A stretch of 64,000 nucleotides of DNA from Kitasatospora sp. MAA19 (GTDB taxonomy: Bacteria > Actinomycetota > Actinomycetes > Streptomycetales > Streptomycetaceae). Below the pieces are notes generated by a model, which saw only the letters and a list, made by a program, of their open reading frames with translations, did no database searches and was not told the DNA's origin. Of this stretch, positions 23,459 to 33,031 are shown one piece after another (positions within the stretch are counted from its first letter, which is position 1; every line of letters starts with the position of its first letter). A program made the translations under genes and the position numbers. The stretch is taken from contig NZ_JARXYZ010000003.1 of assembly GCF_029894125.1 (NCBI RefSeq), positions 310,001-374,000 on the forward strand, in the 5' to 3' direction.

Positions 23459-23863
23459 CTACGCGGCGACCAGCGCCGACGGCCGCCCGGCGTGCATCAC
23501 GCTGAGGTTGGTGGCCAGCCGGACCGGGTCCTGGGTCAGCCAGAGCCGCAGCGCCGCGCCCAGCATCGCGCTGGCCGACTCGATCCGGATCTCGGTGACC
23601 TGCGCGATCCGCGCCGCGCCGGGCACCAGCAGGTCGGCCAGCGGGGTCGGCAGCCAGACCGTCAGCGCGCACGGCGCCGGCGTGGCCAGGGCGCCGATCA
23701 GGCGGTAGGCGTCCCCCGGCGAGCTGAGCGTGGGGATGATGTCCAGCAGGCCGTCGGCCACCACCTCGGACACGTCGCTGCGGTGCCCCTGGGCGAGCCG
23801 GCGGAGCAGCATGCGCTCGGCGGCGGTGATTCGGACGGTCAGCATGACCTCGTCGCACTCCAT
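23459..23863 (-). CDS. Hypothetical protein with RHH-like start
   Basis: A 134-residue protein. The start MLTVRITAAERMLLRRLAQGHRS looks like a ribbon-helix-helix or XRE-less DNA-binding start, but no family is certain. The rest is helix- and strand-mixed (TVWLPTPLADLLVPGAARIAQ). ATG 23863 is preceded by AGGAGG at a slightly long spacing of 10 nt. It is convergent with the AfsA-type gene (26 bp between stops) and lies upstream of nothing obvious. The function is unknown. Confidence 0.6.
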   Translation of the reverse strand: MECDEVMLTVRITAAERMLLRRLAQGHRSDVSEVVADGLLDIIPTLSSPGDAYRLIGALATPAPCALTVWLPTPLADLLVPGAARIAQVTEIRIESASAMLGAALRLWLTQDPVRLATNLSVMHAGRPSALVAA

Positions 23864-23985
23864 TGCGCGATTTCCTCCTCGTTCCTCCCCGTGCCGGCCG
23901 ACGGCCGGCACGAACTACCCCTGTCGCACCTCGGCCCGGCTACCTTCTGCGGAGAGCCGGGCCGGTGGGTGACTGTGCGCCCCGG

Positions 23986-25116
23986 TCAGATCCCCGCGTA
24001 GGAGTGCTTGCCGGTGACGAAGATGTTCACGCCGTAGTAGTTGAAGAGCCAGCAGGCGAACGCCGCCAGCGCCAGGTACGCGGCCTTGCGGCCCTTCCAG
24101 CCGGCCGTCGCACGGGCGTGCAGGTAGCAGGCGTAGGCGACCCAGGTGATGAAGGACCAGGTCTCCTTCGGGTCCCACTCCCAGTACTTGCCCCAGGCCG
24201 CCTCGGCCCAGATCGCGCCCGCGATGATGGTGAAGGTCCAGAGCGGGAAGACCAGCGCGTTGATCCGGTAGGACAGCTTGTCGAAGGTCGACGCGGCGGG
24301 CAGGCGGCGCCAGATCGACGCCGGGGTGCCCAGCGGGCCGGTGGTCAGGCCCGCCGCGATGCGCTTGTCGAAGGCGTCCTTGCCGAGGTACAGCAGCGTG
24401 GCGATGAACGCCGCGTAGAAGGCGCCGCCGCAGAAGATCGCGGTGGAGACGTGGATCGCCAGCCACGGCGAGTGCAGCGCCGGGACGAGCTGCTCGGAGT
24501 CGGTGTACAGCACCGTGGTGGCGATGCCGAGGGTCAGCAGGCCCGCGAGCACGACCGGCAGCCCGAGCCAGCGGACGTTCTTCTTCGAGGCCAGCAGCAC
24601 CAGGTACGCCGCCGTCATGGCGAAGGCGAAGGCGCAGGAGAACTCGTACATGTTGCCCCACGGCCAGCGGGAGACCGAGAGGCCGCGGGTGACGATGCCG
24701 CCGGCGTGCAGCAGCGCCCCCAGCACGGTGAGCGAGACCGCGATCCGGCCGGCCAGGTCGGCCCGCTGGCTGTTGCCGGCCGCGCCCGGACCGTCCACCT
24801 CGTCCGCGCCGCGGCCGCTGGTGACCACCGTCGCGCCCTCGCCCGCCAGGGCGGTGCGGGTGAGCGTGGTGGTGCCGCCGCCCGCCCCCGCCACGGTGAC
24901 GGTGACCCTCTTCGCGCCCTTGGTCTCCGCCGCGGCGACGGTCTCGGCCAGGCTGCCCGACTGCGCCGTGGAGCGGACGGCGACGGCGCCCTTGCTACCG
25001 AAGGTCCACTCGAACATGTGGGCGAACATGGCGATCGTGTAGACCACCATCGCCGAATAGATCAGCTTGTTGGAGAGGTCGGCCAGCTGTGGGTCGACCC
25101 CCGAGGCGAGATGCAC
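23986..25116 (-). CDS. ccsB: Cytochrome c biogenesis protein CcsB (ResC)
   Basis: The haem-handling half of the system II cytochrome c synthase. The 376-residue polytopic protein ends with the WWD-type motif WGKYWEWDPKETWSF near residue 320. Histidine-bearing helices include LHAGGIVTRGLSVSRWPWGNMYEF and LHSPWLAIHVSTAIFCGG. An Ala/Gly/Thr-rich insert occupies about 50-115. It is the last gene of the resA-ccdA-resB-ccsB cluster, only 3 bp after resB. Confidence 0.93.
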   Translation of the reverse strand: MHLASGVDPQLADLSNKLIYSAMVVYTIAMFAHMFEWTFGSKGAVAVRSTAQSGSLAETVAAAETKGAKRVTVTVAGAGGGTTTLTRTALAGEGATVVTSGRGADEVDGPGAAGNSQRADLAGRIAVSLTVLGALLHAGGIVTRGLSVSRWPWGNMYEFSCAFAFAMTAAYLVLLASKKNVRWLGLPVVLAGLLTLGIATTVLYTDSEQLVPALHSPWLAIHVSTAIFCGGAFYAAFIATLLYLGKDAFDKRIAAGLTTGPLGTPASIWRRLPAASTFDKLSYRINALVFPLWTFTIIAGAIWAEAAWGKYWEWDPKETWSFITWVAYACYLHARATAGWKGRKAAYLALAAFACWLFNYYGVNIFVTGKHSYAGI

Positions 25117-25119
25117 CGT

Positions 25120-26892
25120 CTACTCCTTGGAGTTCTGGTCGGCAGGGACTGCGGGTTCTGCGGGGGTGTCCGAAGCCGCAGCGGCCTCGGGTGCGGGGTC
25201 GTCGGCTGCGGGGCCGTCGGCCGCGGGGTCCTCGGCGTCGTCCTCGTCCTCCGACGCCGGGGCGTCGTCCTGGAGGTCCACCGCGAGTTCGGCCAGCTCC
25301 TCGGCGATCTTCGCCGACTCGCTGCGGGCCAGTCCGGCCAGCTCCACCTGGGTGCCGCCGCCCGGCAGGGCCACGGCGCGCACCCAGATCCGGCGGCGCT
25401 GGACGAACAGCGAGCCGATCAGGCCGAGGATCGCCAGCACCGCACCGGCCAGGGCGATCGAGTTGCCCGGGCGGTGCGAGACGTTGAAGCTGGCCCACTG
25501 CTTGTAGCCGTCGAAGGTGACGGAGCCGTAGCCGTCCGGCAGCGCCCAGGCCTGGCCGGGCTTGAGCCGGGCCTTGGCGGGCTGGCCGTCCTGGGTCAGC
25601 TGGGTCAGCTTGCGGGTGTTGAGCTGGTAGATGTTCTGCGGCAGGCCGGAGTCGGTGCCCAGGTCGCCCGCGAAGGCGTTCAGCACCAGCTCGGGGGCGG
25701 CGTCGCCGGGGAAGAGCGAGACCGGGCCGGTGCCCTCGAAGCTCAGCGGCGCGGTCGGCAGGAAGAAGCCGGAGAAGCCCATCTGGGTCTTCGCGCCGTC
25801 CTTGTCGCCGTAGTCGGAGACCTTGACCACGCCGGTGGAGGTCAGGTTGCTGTCCTGCGGCAGGAACGGCGTGGCGCCGTGGTAGACGACCTCGCCCTTG
25901 GCGTTGGTGACGGTGATGACCGGGGCGTAGCCGTGGCCGATCAGGAAGACCTTGCTGCCGCCGATCTCCAGCGGGTGGTTGACCTCGATCGTGCCCTTCG
26001 TCAGCCGCGACGTGTCCTCGCCCTTCGCGTACTCGACGTTCGCGGTGAACTGCCGGGCGGCGCCGATCTGGTCGCCCTTGTCCTGGAACTTGGCGGTGAA
26101 GCCGTCCAGCTTCAGGAAGAAGGGGTCGAGGTCGTCGCTGCCGTAGAAGCGCGTGCCGTTGAAGTCATCGAGCTGGGTGATGGTGTTGGAGTAGCCCTCG
26201 CCCTCGACCATCAGCTTGCCGCCGGTGCCGGACGCCAGGCTGGCCCAGGCGAAGCCGCCGAGCAGCGCGAACAGCGACATGTGGAAGAGCAGGTTGCCGA
26301 CCTCGCGCAGGTAGCCCTTCTCGGCGGCCACCGCGCCGCCGGACAGGTTGGCGCGGAACCGGCGCTTGCGCAGCAGCCGGTGGGCGGCGGCGTTCACCGC
26401 GTCGGCGTCCGCCTCGGTGCGCCAGGCCGCGTAGACCGGCATCCGGGTCAGGTTGCGCGGCGCGGCCGGCGGCTGGGCCCGCAGCACGCCGACGAACTGC
26501 CAGGTGCGCGGGACGATGCAGCCGGCCAGCGAGACGAACAGCAGGATGTAGATCGCGGAGAACCAGACCGAGCTGTAGACGTCGAACAGCTGGAGCTTCT
26601 CGTAGATCGGCGCGACCGTGGTGTGCTGCGCCTTCCAGGCCTCGACCTTGAGCTGGCCCTGGCCGTTCTGGTACTGCGGGATCAGCGAGCCCGGGATGGC
26701 GGCCAGCGACAGCAGGAAGAGCAGGATCAGCGCGACCCGCATCGAGGTCAGCTGGCGCCACATCCAGCGCGCCCAACCGAACATCCCTATGCCGGTCGGG
26801 CCCTCGGACTCGACCGGTGCGGTGCTGAGCCGCTCGGCGGCCGCGTCGTCCGGCGCCAGGGGCAGCTCGGCCTCGGTCGTGGTGTTGCTCAC
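25120..26892 (-). CDS. resB: Cytochrome c biogenesis protein ResB
   Basis: The partner of CcsB in cytochrome c haem ligation, 590 residues. Membrane segments are MRVALILLFLLSLAAIPGSLIPQ (about 50-72), a second near residue 110, a third near 205 (GNLLFHMSLFALLGGFAWASL) and a C-terminal one near 500 (SIALAGAVLAILGLIGSLFV). A large external domain lies between the third and fourth. The C-terminal tail is acidic and alanine-rich. GTG 26892 fits the position after ccdA (2-bp gap). Confidence 0.93.
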   Translation of the reverse strand: MSNTTTEAELPLAPDDAAAERLSTAPVESEGPTGIGMFGWARWMWRQLTSMRVALILLFLLSLAAIPGSLIPQYQNGQGQLKVEAWKAQHTTVAPIYEKLQLFDVYSSVWFSAIYILLFVSLAGCIVPRTWQFVGVLRAQPPAAPRNLTRMPVYAAWRTEADADAVNAAAHRLLRKRRFRANLSGGAVAAEKGYLREVGNLLFHMSLFALLGGFAWASLASGTGGKLMVEGEGYSNTITQLDDFNGTRFYGSDDLDPFFLKLDGFTAKFQDKGDQIGAARQFTANVEYAKGEDTSRLTKGTIEVNHPLEIGGSKVFLIGHGYAPVITVTNAKGEVVYHGATPFLPQDSNLTSTGVVKVSDYGDKDGAKTQMGFSGFFLPTAPLSFEGTGPVSLFPGDAAPELVLNAFAGDLGTDSGLPQNIYQLNTRKLTQLTQDGQPAKARLKPGQAWALPDGYGSVTFDGYKQWASFNVSHRPGNSIALAGAVLAILGLIGSLFVQRRRIWVRAVALPGGGTQVELAGLARSESAKIAEELAELAVDLQDDAPASEDEDDAEDPAADGPAADDPAPEAAAASDTPAEPAVPADQNSKE

Positions 26893-26894
26893 GG

Positions 26895-27668
26895 TCAGAT
26901 TCCGATCCGGAAGTCGGTGGTCCAGGACTGCAGTTCGCTCATCATCGAGTCCCAGGCCCCGGTGACGAGCAGCAGACCGACCACGACGAGCATGCCGCCG
27001 CCGATCCGCATGACGAGCGGGTAGTGCCGCTTGACCCACCCGAAGGCACCCAGCGCCCGGCGGAAGGCGACCGCAGCCAGGATGAACGGTACGCCCAGGC
27101 CGAGGCAGTAGAAGGTCGTCAACAGCGCGCCGCGCTGGGCGTCGGCCTGGTTGAGCGCCAGGTTCTGCACGGCGGTCAGGGTCGGGCCCATGCAGGGGGT
27201 CCAGCCGACGCCGAAGACGACGCCGAGCACCGGCGCGCCCAGCAGGCCCACCGCCGGGCGGCGGTGCGAGCGGACCTCGCGCATGCTCAGCCCGGGCACC
27301 AGGCCCATGAAGGCCAGGCCCATCACGATGGTGAGCGAGCCCAGCACGATGCTGATGGTCCGCTTGTAGTCCTGCAGCTCCTGGCCGAAGTAGCCGAACA
27401 GGGCGCCGGTGGAGACGAAGACCGCGGTGAAGCCGAGGATGAACAGCACCACCCCGAGCAGCATCCGGCCGCGCTTCGAACCGCGGGCGTCCGCGAGGTC
27501 GGCGGCGGAGAAGCCGGTCACGTACGACAGGTAGCCGGGCACCAGCGGCAGCACGCACGGTGAGAAGAACGACACCAGCCCGGCCGCCAGCGCGACCGGG
27601 GCCGCGACCAGCAGGGCCCCGCTCTGCATGGTCGAGGTGGTGTCGGCGAGTTGGAGTGCGGCACTCAC
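26895..27668 (-). CDS. ccdA: Cytochrome c biogenesis protein CcdA
   Basis: A membrane thiol-disulfide transporter of 257 residues with about six helices, passing reductant from cytoplasmic thioredoxin to the exported ResA-type protein. Redox cysteines sit in FFSPCVLPLVPGYLSYVTG and GVGWTPCMGPTLTA. GTG 27668 overlaps the upstream stop (GTGA), so it is coupled to the TlpA-like gene. Confidence 0.94.
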   Translation of the reverse strand: MSAALQLADTTSTMQSGALLVAAPVALAAGLVSFFSPCVLPLVPGYLSYVTGFSAADLADARGSKRGRMLLGVVLFILGFTAVFVSTGALFGYFGQELQDYKRTISIVLGSLTIVMGLAFMGLVPGLSMREVRSHRRPAVGLLGAPVLGVVFGVGWTPCMGPTLTAVQNLALNQADAQRGALLTTFYCLGLGVPFILAAVAFRRALGAFGWVKRHYPLVMRIGGGMLVVVGLLLVTGAWDSMMSELQSWTTDFRIGI

Positions 27669-28282
27669 TGCTTCTGCTCCGCGACCACGGGCTGGAGGAT
27701 CGACTCCAGCGCGTCCTCGGTCGTGCCGCCGACGGCGCGGGCGGCCAGCTTGCCGTCGCGGTCGACGATCAGGGTGGTCGGGATGGACTGCGGGTTGAGG
27801 CTGCCCTTGGGGAACTTGAGCAGCTGGGTGCCGGCCGGGTCGAAGACGCTCGGGAAGGTGACGCCCTGCTCCTGCTCGAAGCGGACGGCGTTGGTCTTGT
27901 CGGCGTCCCGGGTGTTGATGCCGAGGAACTGGACGCCCTGGTCCTGGTACTTCTCCGAGACGGCCTGGAGGCTCTTCGCCTCGGCCCGGCACGGCCCGCA
28001 CCAGGAGCCCCAGACGTTCAGCACCACGACCTTGCCGCGGTAGTCCGAGAGCTTGGCCTGGCCGCCCTCCAGGGTCTCCCCCGAGATGTCCGGCGCGTTC
28101 CCGCGCTTGCCGGTGTCCGCCTTCGACAGGTTGGTCCCCTTGACGGTGACGAAGCCGACCTGGCTCTCACCGCTGCTCGACGAGCCCGAGGAGGAGCAGC
28201 CGGTGAGGGCGAGCGCAGCGGCAGCGGCGGTGGCGGCTGCGGCTGCTGCGACACGGGGACGGGGGCGCGTCATGGCAGACAT
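27665..28282 (-). CDS. TlpA/ResA-like thiol-disulfide oxidoreductase lipoprotein
   Basis: A thioredoxin-fold protein of about 205 residues that reduces apocytochrome c thiols outside the membrane. A signal peptide with lipobox LTGCSSSG (Cys about 29) is followed by a Ser-rich linker. The active site is WGSWCGPCRAEAKSL, with cis-Pro in SIPTTLIVD. Starts at 28282 and 28273 are both possible; neither has a good ribosome binding site. It is the first gene of the cytochrome c maturation operon. Confidence 0.92.
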   Translation of the reverse strand: MSAMTRPRPRVAAAAAATAAAAALALTGCSSSGSSSSGESQVGFVTVKGTNLSKADTGKRGNAPDISGETLEGGQAKLSDYRGKVVVLNVWGSWCGPCRAEAKSLQAVSEKYQDQGVQFLGINTRDADKTNAVRFEQEQGVTFPSVFDPAGTQLLKFPKGSLNPQSIPTTLIVDRDGKLAARAVGGTTEDALESILQPVVAEQKQ

Positions 28283-28449
28283 GTGAAAAGTTTCGCATGG
28301 AGGTCCGGGCGGGTTCGGGGGGGTCCGCTCTAGCGCGTCGCACCACCCCTGACCTGCGGCTGGACCAGACCACCCGGCGTGCGCCGGGCGGCCTGACCCC
28401 ATACTTACGCACCGCTTACGCTACGTGCGCGCGGGCGTGCGAGCCTGCC

Positions 28450-29130
28450 TCAGGCGCCGAAGCTCTTGCCCACCGGCTTGTCCTTGCCGCCCTTGCCGAT
28501 CAGGTGTGCGGGCAGCAGGTCGCGGGCCGGTTCGCGGTAGCCGACCGAGACGATCTTGTCGCCCTCGAAGGTGAAACTGGTCAGCGAGGCCAGCGAGCAC
28601 TGCCGGCGGCGCGGGTCGTGCCAGAGCCGGCGGCGCTCGACGAAGGAGCGGACGACCCAGATCGGCAGCTGGTGGCTGACGCAGACCGCCTCGTGCCCGC
28701 GCGCGGCGTCCCGGGCGGCGCCGAGCGCGCCCATCATCCGCACCACCTGGTCGAGGTACGGCTCGCCCCAGGAGGGCTTGAACGGGTTGGTGAGGTACTT
28801 CCAGTAGCCCGGGTTCTTCAGCGAGCCGTCGCCGACGCCGAAGGTCTTGCCCTGGAAGATGTTGTCCGCCTCGATCAGCCGCTCGTCCGCCGCGACGTCC
28901 AGGCCGAGTGCCTTGGCGATCGGCCCGGCGGTCTCCTGGGCCCGCTCCAGCGGGGACGCCACCACGTGGGTGATGTCCCGGCCGGCCAGGTCCTCGGCGA
29001 CCCGCTCGGCCATCTCCCGGCCCAGCTCGGACAGCCGGTAGCCCGGCAGGCGCCCGTACAGGATGCCCTCCGGGTTGTGCACCTCCCCGTGCCGCATCAG
29101 ATGGACGACGGTGATCTCTTTGGCGCTCAC
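28450..29130 (-). CDS. Histidine phosphatase (phosphoglycerate mutase-like)
   Basis: A 226-residue branch-1 histidine phosphatase. The catalytic motif is HLMRHGEVHNPEG (His about 14). Other motifs include VVASPLERAQETAGPIA and the second His region HEAVCVSHQLPIWVVRSFV. The substrate is not defined. It lies between hemL and the resA-like gene, all on the same strand, so it may be part of a haem/cytochrome unit. Confidence 0.9.
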   Translation of the reverse strand: MSAKEITVVHLMRHGEVHNPEGILYGRLPGYRLSELGREMAERVAEDLAGRDITHVVASPLERAQETAGPIAKALGLDVAADERLIEADNIFQGKTFGVGDGSLKNPGYWKYLTNPFKPSWGEPYLDQVVRMMGALGAARDAARGHEAVCVSHQLPIWVVRSFVERRRLWHDPRRRQCSLASLTSFTFEGDKIVSVGYREPARDLLPAHLIGKGGKDKPVGKSFGA

Positions 29131-29162
29131 TTCTCAGTACTCCTGGGGCTCGCAGGGATGGA

Positions 29163-30491
29163 CTAGGCCGTGGCCGCGGCGGCCGCGCGGGCGGCGGCCG
29201 GCAGGGCGGCGGCGATCCGCTCGATCGCCCGCTCGTCGTGGCTCGCCGAGACGAACCAGGACTCGTAGGCGGACGGCGGCAGGTAGACGCCCTCGGCGAG
29301 CATCGCGTGGAAGAAGGCGGTGAAACGGTACGCCTCCTGGGTCTTGGCCTCGTCGTAGTTGGTGACGGCGGCCTCGGTGAAGAACACCGAGAACATGTTC
29401 CCGGCGGTCTGCAGCCGGTGCGTCACGCCCTCCTTGGTGAGTGCCTGCGACACCAGGCCGGAGACCTCGGCGGCGACCTTGTCGACGGTCGCGTACACCT
29501 CGTCGGTGCAGCCGCGCAGCTGGGCCAGGCCGGCCGCGGTGGCGATCGGGTTCCCGGACAGGGTGCCCGCCTGGTAGACCGGGCCGGCCGGGGCCAGGTG
29601 GGCCATCACGTCGGCGCGCCCGCCGAAGGCCGCGGCCGGGAAGCCGCCGCCCATGACCTTGCCGAAGGTCAGCAGGTCCGGCGCCCAGCCCTCGTTCGCC
29701 GCCTCCAGGCCGTACCAGCCGGCCTTGGAGACGCGGAACCCGGTCATCACCTCGTCCGAGATGAACAGCGCGCCGTTCGCCTGGCAGAGCCGGGCCAGGC
29801 CCGCGTTGAAACCGGGCAGCGGCGGGACGACGCCCATGTTGCCGGGCGAGGCCTCGGTGATCACGCACGCGATCTCGCCCGGGTGGGCGGCGAAGGCCCG
29901 CTCGACGGCGGCCAGGTCGTTGTACGGCAGCACGATGGTGTCGCCGGCCTGGGCGCCGGTGACGCCCGGGGTGTCCGGCAGGCCGAAGGTGGCCACGCCG
30001 GAACCGGCGGCGGCCAGCAGGGCGTCCACGTGACCGTGGTAGCAGCCGGCGAACTTCACCACCTTCGCGCGGCCGGTGAAGCCGCGGGCCAGCCGGATCG
30101 CGGACATGGTGGCCTCGGTGCCGGAGGAGACCAGGCGGACCTGCTCGACCGGGGCGACCCGGCCGACGATCTCCTCGGCCAGCTCGACCTCGCCCTGGCC
30201 GGGCGTGCCGAAGGAGGTACCGCGGGTGACCGCCTGCTGGACGGCGTCGATCACCGCGGGGTGCGCGTGGCCGAGGATCATCGGACCCCACGAGCACACC
30301 AGGTCGACGTACTCGCGGCCGTCGGCGTCGGTGAGGTAGGGGCCGGTGCCGGACACCATGAAGCGCGGCGTGCCGCCGACCGCGCGGAAGGCGCGCACCG
30401 GGGAGTTGACGCCGCCGGGCGTCACGACGGAGGCGCGGTCGAACAGCGACTGGGACTTGGGGGCTTCGTAGGGGTAGCTCACGGGAGACAT
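29163..30491 (-). CDS. hemL: Glutamate-1-semialdehyde 2,1-aminomutase
   Basis: A PLP enzyme that converts glutamate-1-semialdehyde to 5-aminolevulinate, the first committed haem intermediate (C5 route with HemA). The 442-residue protein has [20 protein letters not shown] near the N terminus and the PLP lysine in [19 protein letters not shown] (about 280). The other C5 enzymes are encoded at 41.4-46.5 kb. ATG 30491 was chosen over upstream in-frame codons that add non-conserved residues. Confidence 0.95.
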   Translation of the reverse strand: MSPVSYPYEAPKSQSLFDRASVVTPGGVNSPVRAFRAVGGTPRFMVSGTGPYLTDADGREYVDLVCSWGPMILGHAHPAVIDAVQQAVTRGTSFGTPGQGEVELAEEIVGRVAPVEQVRLVSSGTEATMSAIRLARGFTGRAKVVKFAGCYHGHVDALLAAAGSGVATFGLPDTPGVTGAQAGDTIVLPYNDLAAVERAFAAHPGEIACVITEASPGNMGVVPPLPGFNAGLARLCQANGALFISDEVMTGFRVSKAGWYGLEAANEGWAPDLLTFGKVMGGGFPAAAFGGRADVMAHLAPAGPVYQAGTLSGNPIATAAGLAQLRGCTDEVYATVDKVAAEVSGLVSQALTKEGVTHRLQTAGNMFSVFFTEAAVTNYDEAKTQEAYRFTAFFHAMLAEGVYLPPSAYESWFVSASHDERAIERIAAALPAAARAAAAATA

Positions 30492-30792
30492 GGTCTCAAA
30501 TCGTGTCCTTGAGCTCTGCATGTCGGACCCGATCATCTGGAACGATGATCCGGGCACCGTTGTCTGTACGGTTGTCCATAGGGAAGGGGCCGCTGACTGC
30601 TCCGGAGCACGGACCAGTCAGACTGTGTACTCAGAGTGCGCAGGTGCTCCGGTTGTGTGCAGGGGTGTGGAGAGGACTGCCGCGTACCGCGGGTGGGTAC
30701 GGCGGCGCATGACGGGTAAGGAGCACGTCCGGCGGGATGCCGGACGTGCGGGGGTCTGTCGATTCCGGCGAATTCCGGTGAGGATGGTCCGA
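30492..30792. other. Divergent intergenic region, hemL / hypothetical gene
   Basis: It holds a perfect 7-bp inverted repeat GATCATC-N6-GATGATC at 30531-30550, close to hemL, and two direct GTTGTC hexamers around 30560-30577. These are candidate operators. No promoter hexamers of good quality were found. Confidence 0.4.
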
Positions 30793-31413
30793 GTGTCCGA
30801 GGCGCAGGACGGCTACGACGAGGCCGCGGGGGGCTCCCGCAGGCCCACCGAAGCCGGACGCGGGGGTACGGGAGCGGGTACGGGTCGTGGCCGCCGCGGC
30901 GGCGAGAGGCGGGGTGAGGGACGCGTGGGGGTGACGTACAAGTACTTCGGCGCACCCGACCGCGCCACCGCCGCCAGAGTCCCCACCGCCCTCGGCCCCG
31001 GCGGGCTCGGCCTGGACGCCGGCGAACTCGGCTCGCTCGGGCGGCTGGGCGACCTGATGGAGACCAGCGGCTCCCCCAACGGCCACCTCTCCACCAAGAT
31101 CAAGCCGGAGACCATGAGCGCCATGGTCCTCACCGGCATCCAGGGCGTCCCGCTGCACCAGGTGCCGCCGCTGGAACTCGTCGTGCTGCACCCCGACTAC
31201 GCCGTCGTCCAGCTCCCGCAGAACGTCGTCGAGCCGCTCCGCAAGGCCGACGAGACCGAGCTCGGCGCCGCGGCCTTCATCTGGTCCACCGTCCCCGACC
31301 GGCGCGGACCGCGCGACGCCTTCGTGATCTACAGCATGCTGCACGAGTGGCAGGACTTCGCCAACCGGCTGCACGACGCCGGGCACCAGCTGTACTGCCT
31401 GGTCTGGCCCTGA
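30793..31413 (+). CDS. Conserved hypothetical protein
   Basis: About 206 residues from GTG 30793, which has GAGG 9 nt upstream. GTG 30924 is an alternative beginning at the conserved part (VTYKYFGAPDRATAARVPTA). The first ~45 residues are Gly/Arg-rich and probably disordered. The rest is mixed alpha/beta (VLTGIQGVPLHQVPPLELVVLHPDY; AFIWSTVPDRRGPRDAFVIY). From memory such genes lie next to hemL in streptomycetes. The function is unknown. Confidence 0.7.
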   Translation: MSEAQDGYDEAAGGSRRPTEAGRGGTGAGTGRGRRGGERRGEGRVGVTYKYFGAPDRATAARVPTALGPGGLGLDAGELGSLGRLGDLMETSGSPNGHLSTKIKPETMSAMVLTGIQGVPLHQVPPLELVVLHPDYAVVQLPQNVVEPLRKADETELGAAAFIWSTVPDRRGPRDAFVIYSMLHEWQDFANRLHDAGHQLYCLVWP

Positions 31414-31495
31414 GTTCCGGGCTTCGAGCCCCGAGCCGCACGCCCTTCACCCCGACCGCTGAACGTTGGCCGGGGCAAGGAGACTTGACGCGGCG

Positions 31496-32938
31496 TCACC
31501 CGCGCTGGGCCGCCGGCTGCAGGACCGCCGCCGCCAGCAGCAGCGCCGCGGTGAGCAGGCCGGCGGCGGTCGCGAAGGCGAGCCGGAAGCCGCCGGTCAG
31601 GGCGTCCGCGGTGGAGTGTCCGGCGGCGGCCAGGACGGCGGTGCGGCCGTTGGCGAGGGTGGTGAGGACGGCGACGCCGAGTGCGCCGCCGATCTGCTGG
31701 CTGGTGTTGAACAGCCCCGAGGCGGCGCCCGCGTCCGCCGGTCCGGCGCCCGACATGCCCAGCACCGCGAGCGTGGACAGCACCAGCCCGCCGCCCCCGA
31801 TGAGCAGCATGGTCGGCAGCAGGTGGACGGCGTAGTCGGCGTCGGTCGGCAGCCGGACCAGCAGACCGAGTGCCGCGACCAGCAGGGCGAGGCCGGCGAG
31901 CAGCACGGCGCGCTCGCCGAAGCGGGCGCTCAGCCGGGCGGAGAGCAGCAGCGACACCGCGCCGATGGCGACCGCGGCCGGCAGCATCGCGAGGCCGGTA
32001 GCGGCGGCGCCGTAGCCGAGCACGTTCTGCGCGTACAGGGCGACCAGGATCTGGAACGCGAACATCCCGGAGATGGTCAGGATCTGGACCAGGTTGGCGC
32101 CGGAGACGTTGCGGGAGCGGAACATCCGCAGCGGCAGCAGCGGGTGCGCGGCCCGCGACTCGTGGAACAGGAACGCGGCCAGCAGGCCGAGGGCCAGCAC
32201 GCCGAGGCCGAGCGTGCGGGCGGAGGCCCAGCCGTGCTCGCCGGTGCCGACGATGGCGTAGACGCCGAGCATCAGGGCGGCGGTGATCAGCGCGGCGCCG
32301 GCCGCGTCGGCGCCGGCCCGCAGGCCGGGGCCGCGTTCGGCGTCCAGCACCCGGACGGCGAGCAGGGTGGCGACGAGACCGAGCGGCAGGTTGATCAGGA
32401 AGATCCAGTGCCAGTCGAGGGCCTCGGTGAGCACGCCGCCGAGCACCTGGCCGATCGAGGCGCCGGCCGCGCCGACGAAGCTGAACGCGCCGATCGCGCG
32501 GCCGCGTTCGCGCGGTTCCGGGAAGAGCGTGACGATCATGCCGAGGCTGACCGAGGAGGCCAGCGCGCCGCCGACGCCCTGGAGGAAGCGGGCGGCGATG
32601 AGCGGGCCGGGGCCGGGGGCGACCGCGCACAGCAGCGAGGCGGCGGTGAAGACGGTGAGGCCGGTGACGAAGATCCTCTTGCGGCCGATCAGGTCGCCGA
32701 GCCGTCCGGCGAGCAGGAGCAGGCCGCCGAAGGCGATCAGGTAGGCGTTGACGGTCCAGGTCAGGCCGGCGGGCGAGAAGCCGAGGTCCTGCTGGATGGC
32801 CGGCAGGGCGACGGTGACGATCGAGCCGTCCAGGACGATCATCAGCATTCCCGCGCAGAGCACCACCAGGGCGAGCGTGCGGGAGCGGGCGGGGGCCGAG
32901 GGCGCCGGAGCGGGCGCGGTCGGGGCGTGCGTGGTCAT
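31496..32938 (-). CDS. MFS drug-efflux transporter (DHA2, 14-TM type)
   Basis: A 480-residue proton-coupled exporter of the EmrB/QacA group. It has motif A-like GRLGDLIGRKRIFVTGLTVF (about 82-101) and motif C-like GAAGASIGQVLGGVLTE (about 155-171), with about 14 predicted helices. The MarR gene at 33032-33520 lies 93 bp upstream on the same strand and probably controls it. Confidence 0.92.
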   Translation of the reverse strand: MTTHAPTAPAPAPSAPARSRTLALVVLCAGMLMIVLDGSIVTVALPAIQQDLGFSPAGLTWTVNAYLIAFGGLLLLAGRLGDLIGRKRIFVTGLTVFTAASLLCAVAPGPGPLIAARFLQGVGGALASSVSLGMIVTLFPEPRERGRAIGAFSFVGAAGASIGQVLGGVLTEALDWHWIFLINLPLGLVATLLAVRVLDAERGPGLRAGADAAGAALITAALMLGVYAIVGTGEHGWASARTLGLGVLALGLLAAFLFHESRAAHPLLPLRMFRSRNVSGANLVQILTISGMFAFQILVALYAQNVLGYGAAATGLAMLPAAVAIGAVSLLLSARLSARFGERAVLLAGLALLVAALGLLVRLPTDADYAVHLLPTMLLIGGGGLVLSTLAVLGMSGAGPADAGAASGLFNTSQQIGGALGVAVLTTLANGRTAVLAAAGHSTADALTGGFRLAFATAAGLLTAALLLAAAVLQPAAQRG

Positions 32939-33031
32939 GGCGGGTCTCCCGGTTCGTCGAGTACCGGGTGAGACGCTATCAGATTGTTTTGTTCGGGACT
33001 ATCTATCTCAGGAGCAACTTCCGGGCGTGGC

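Noticed and set aside
23863-27024. Open frame of about 1050 codons on the plus strand
   Set aside because: It runs antisense to ccsB and resB. Its composition is Gly/Val/Arg/Asp-rich, as expected for the reverse of high-GC genes, and it has no domain.
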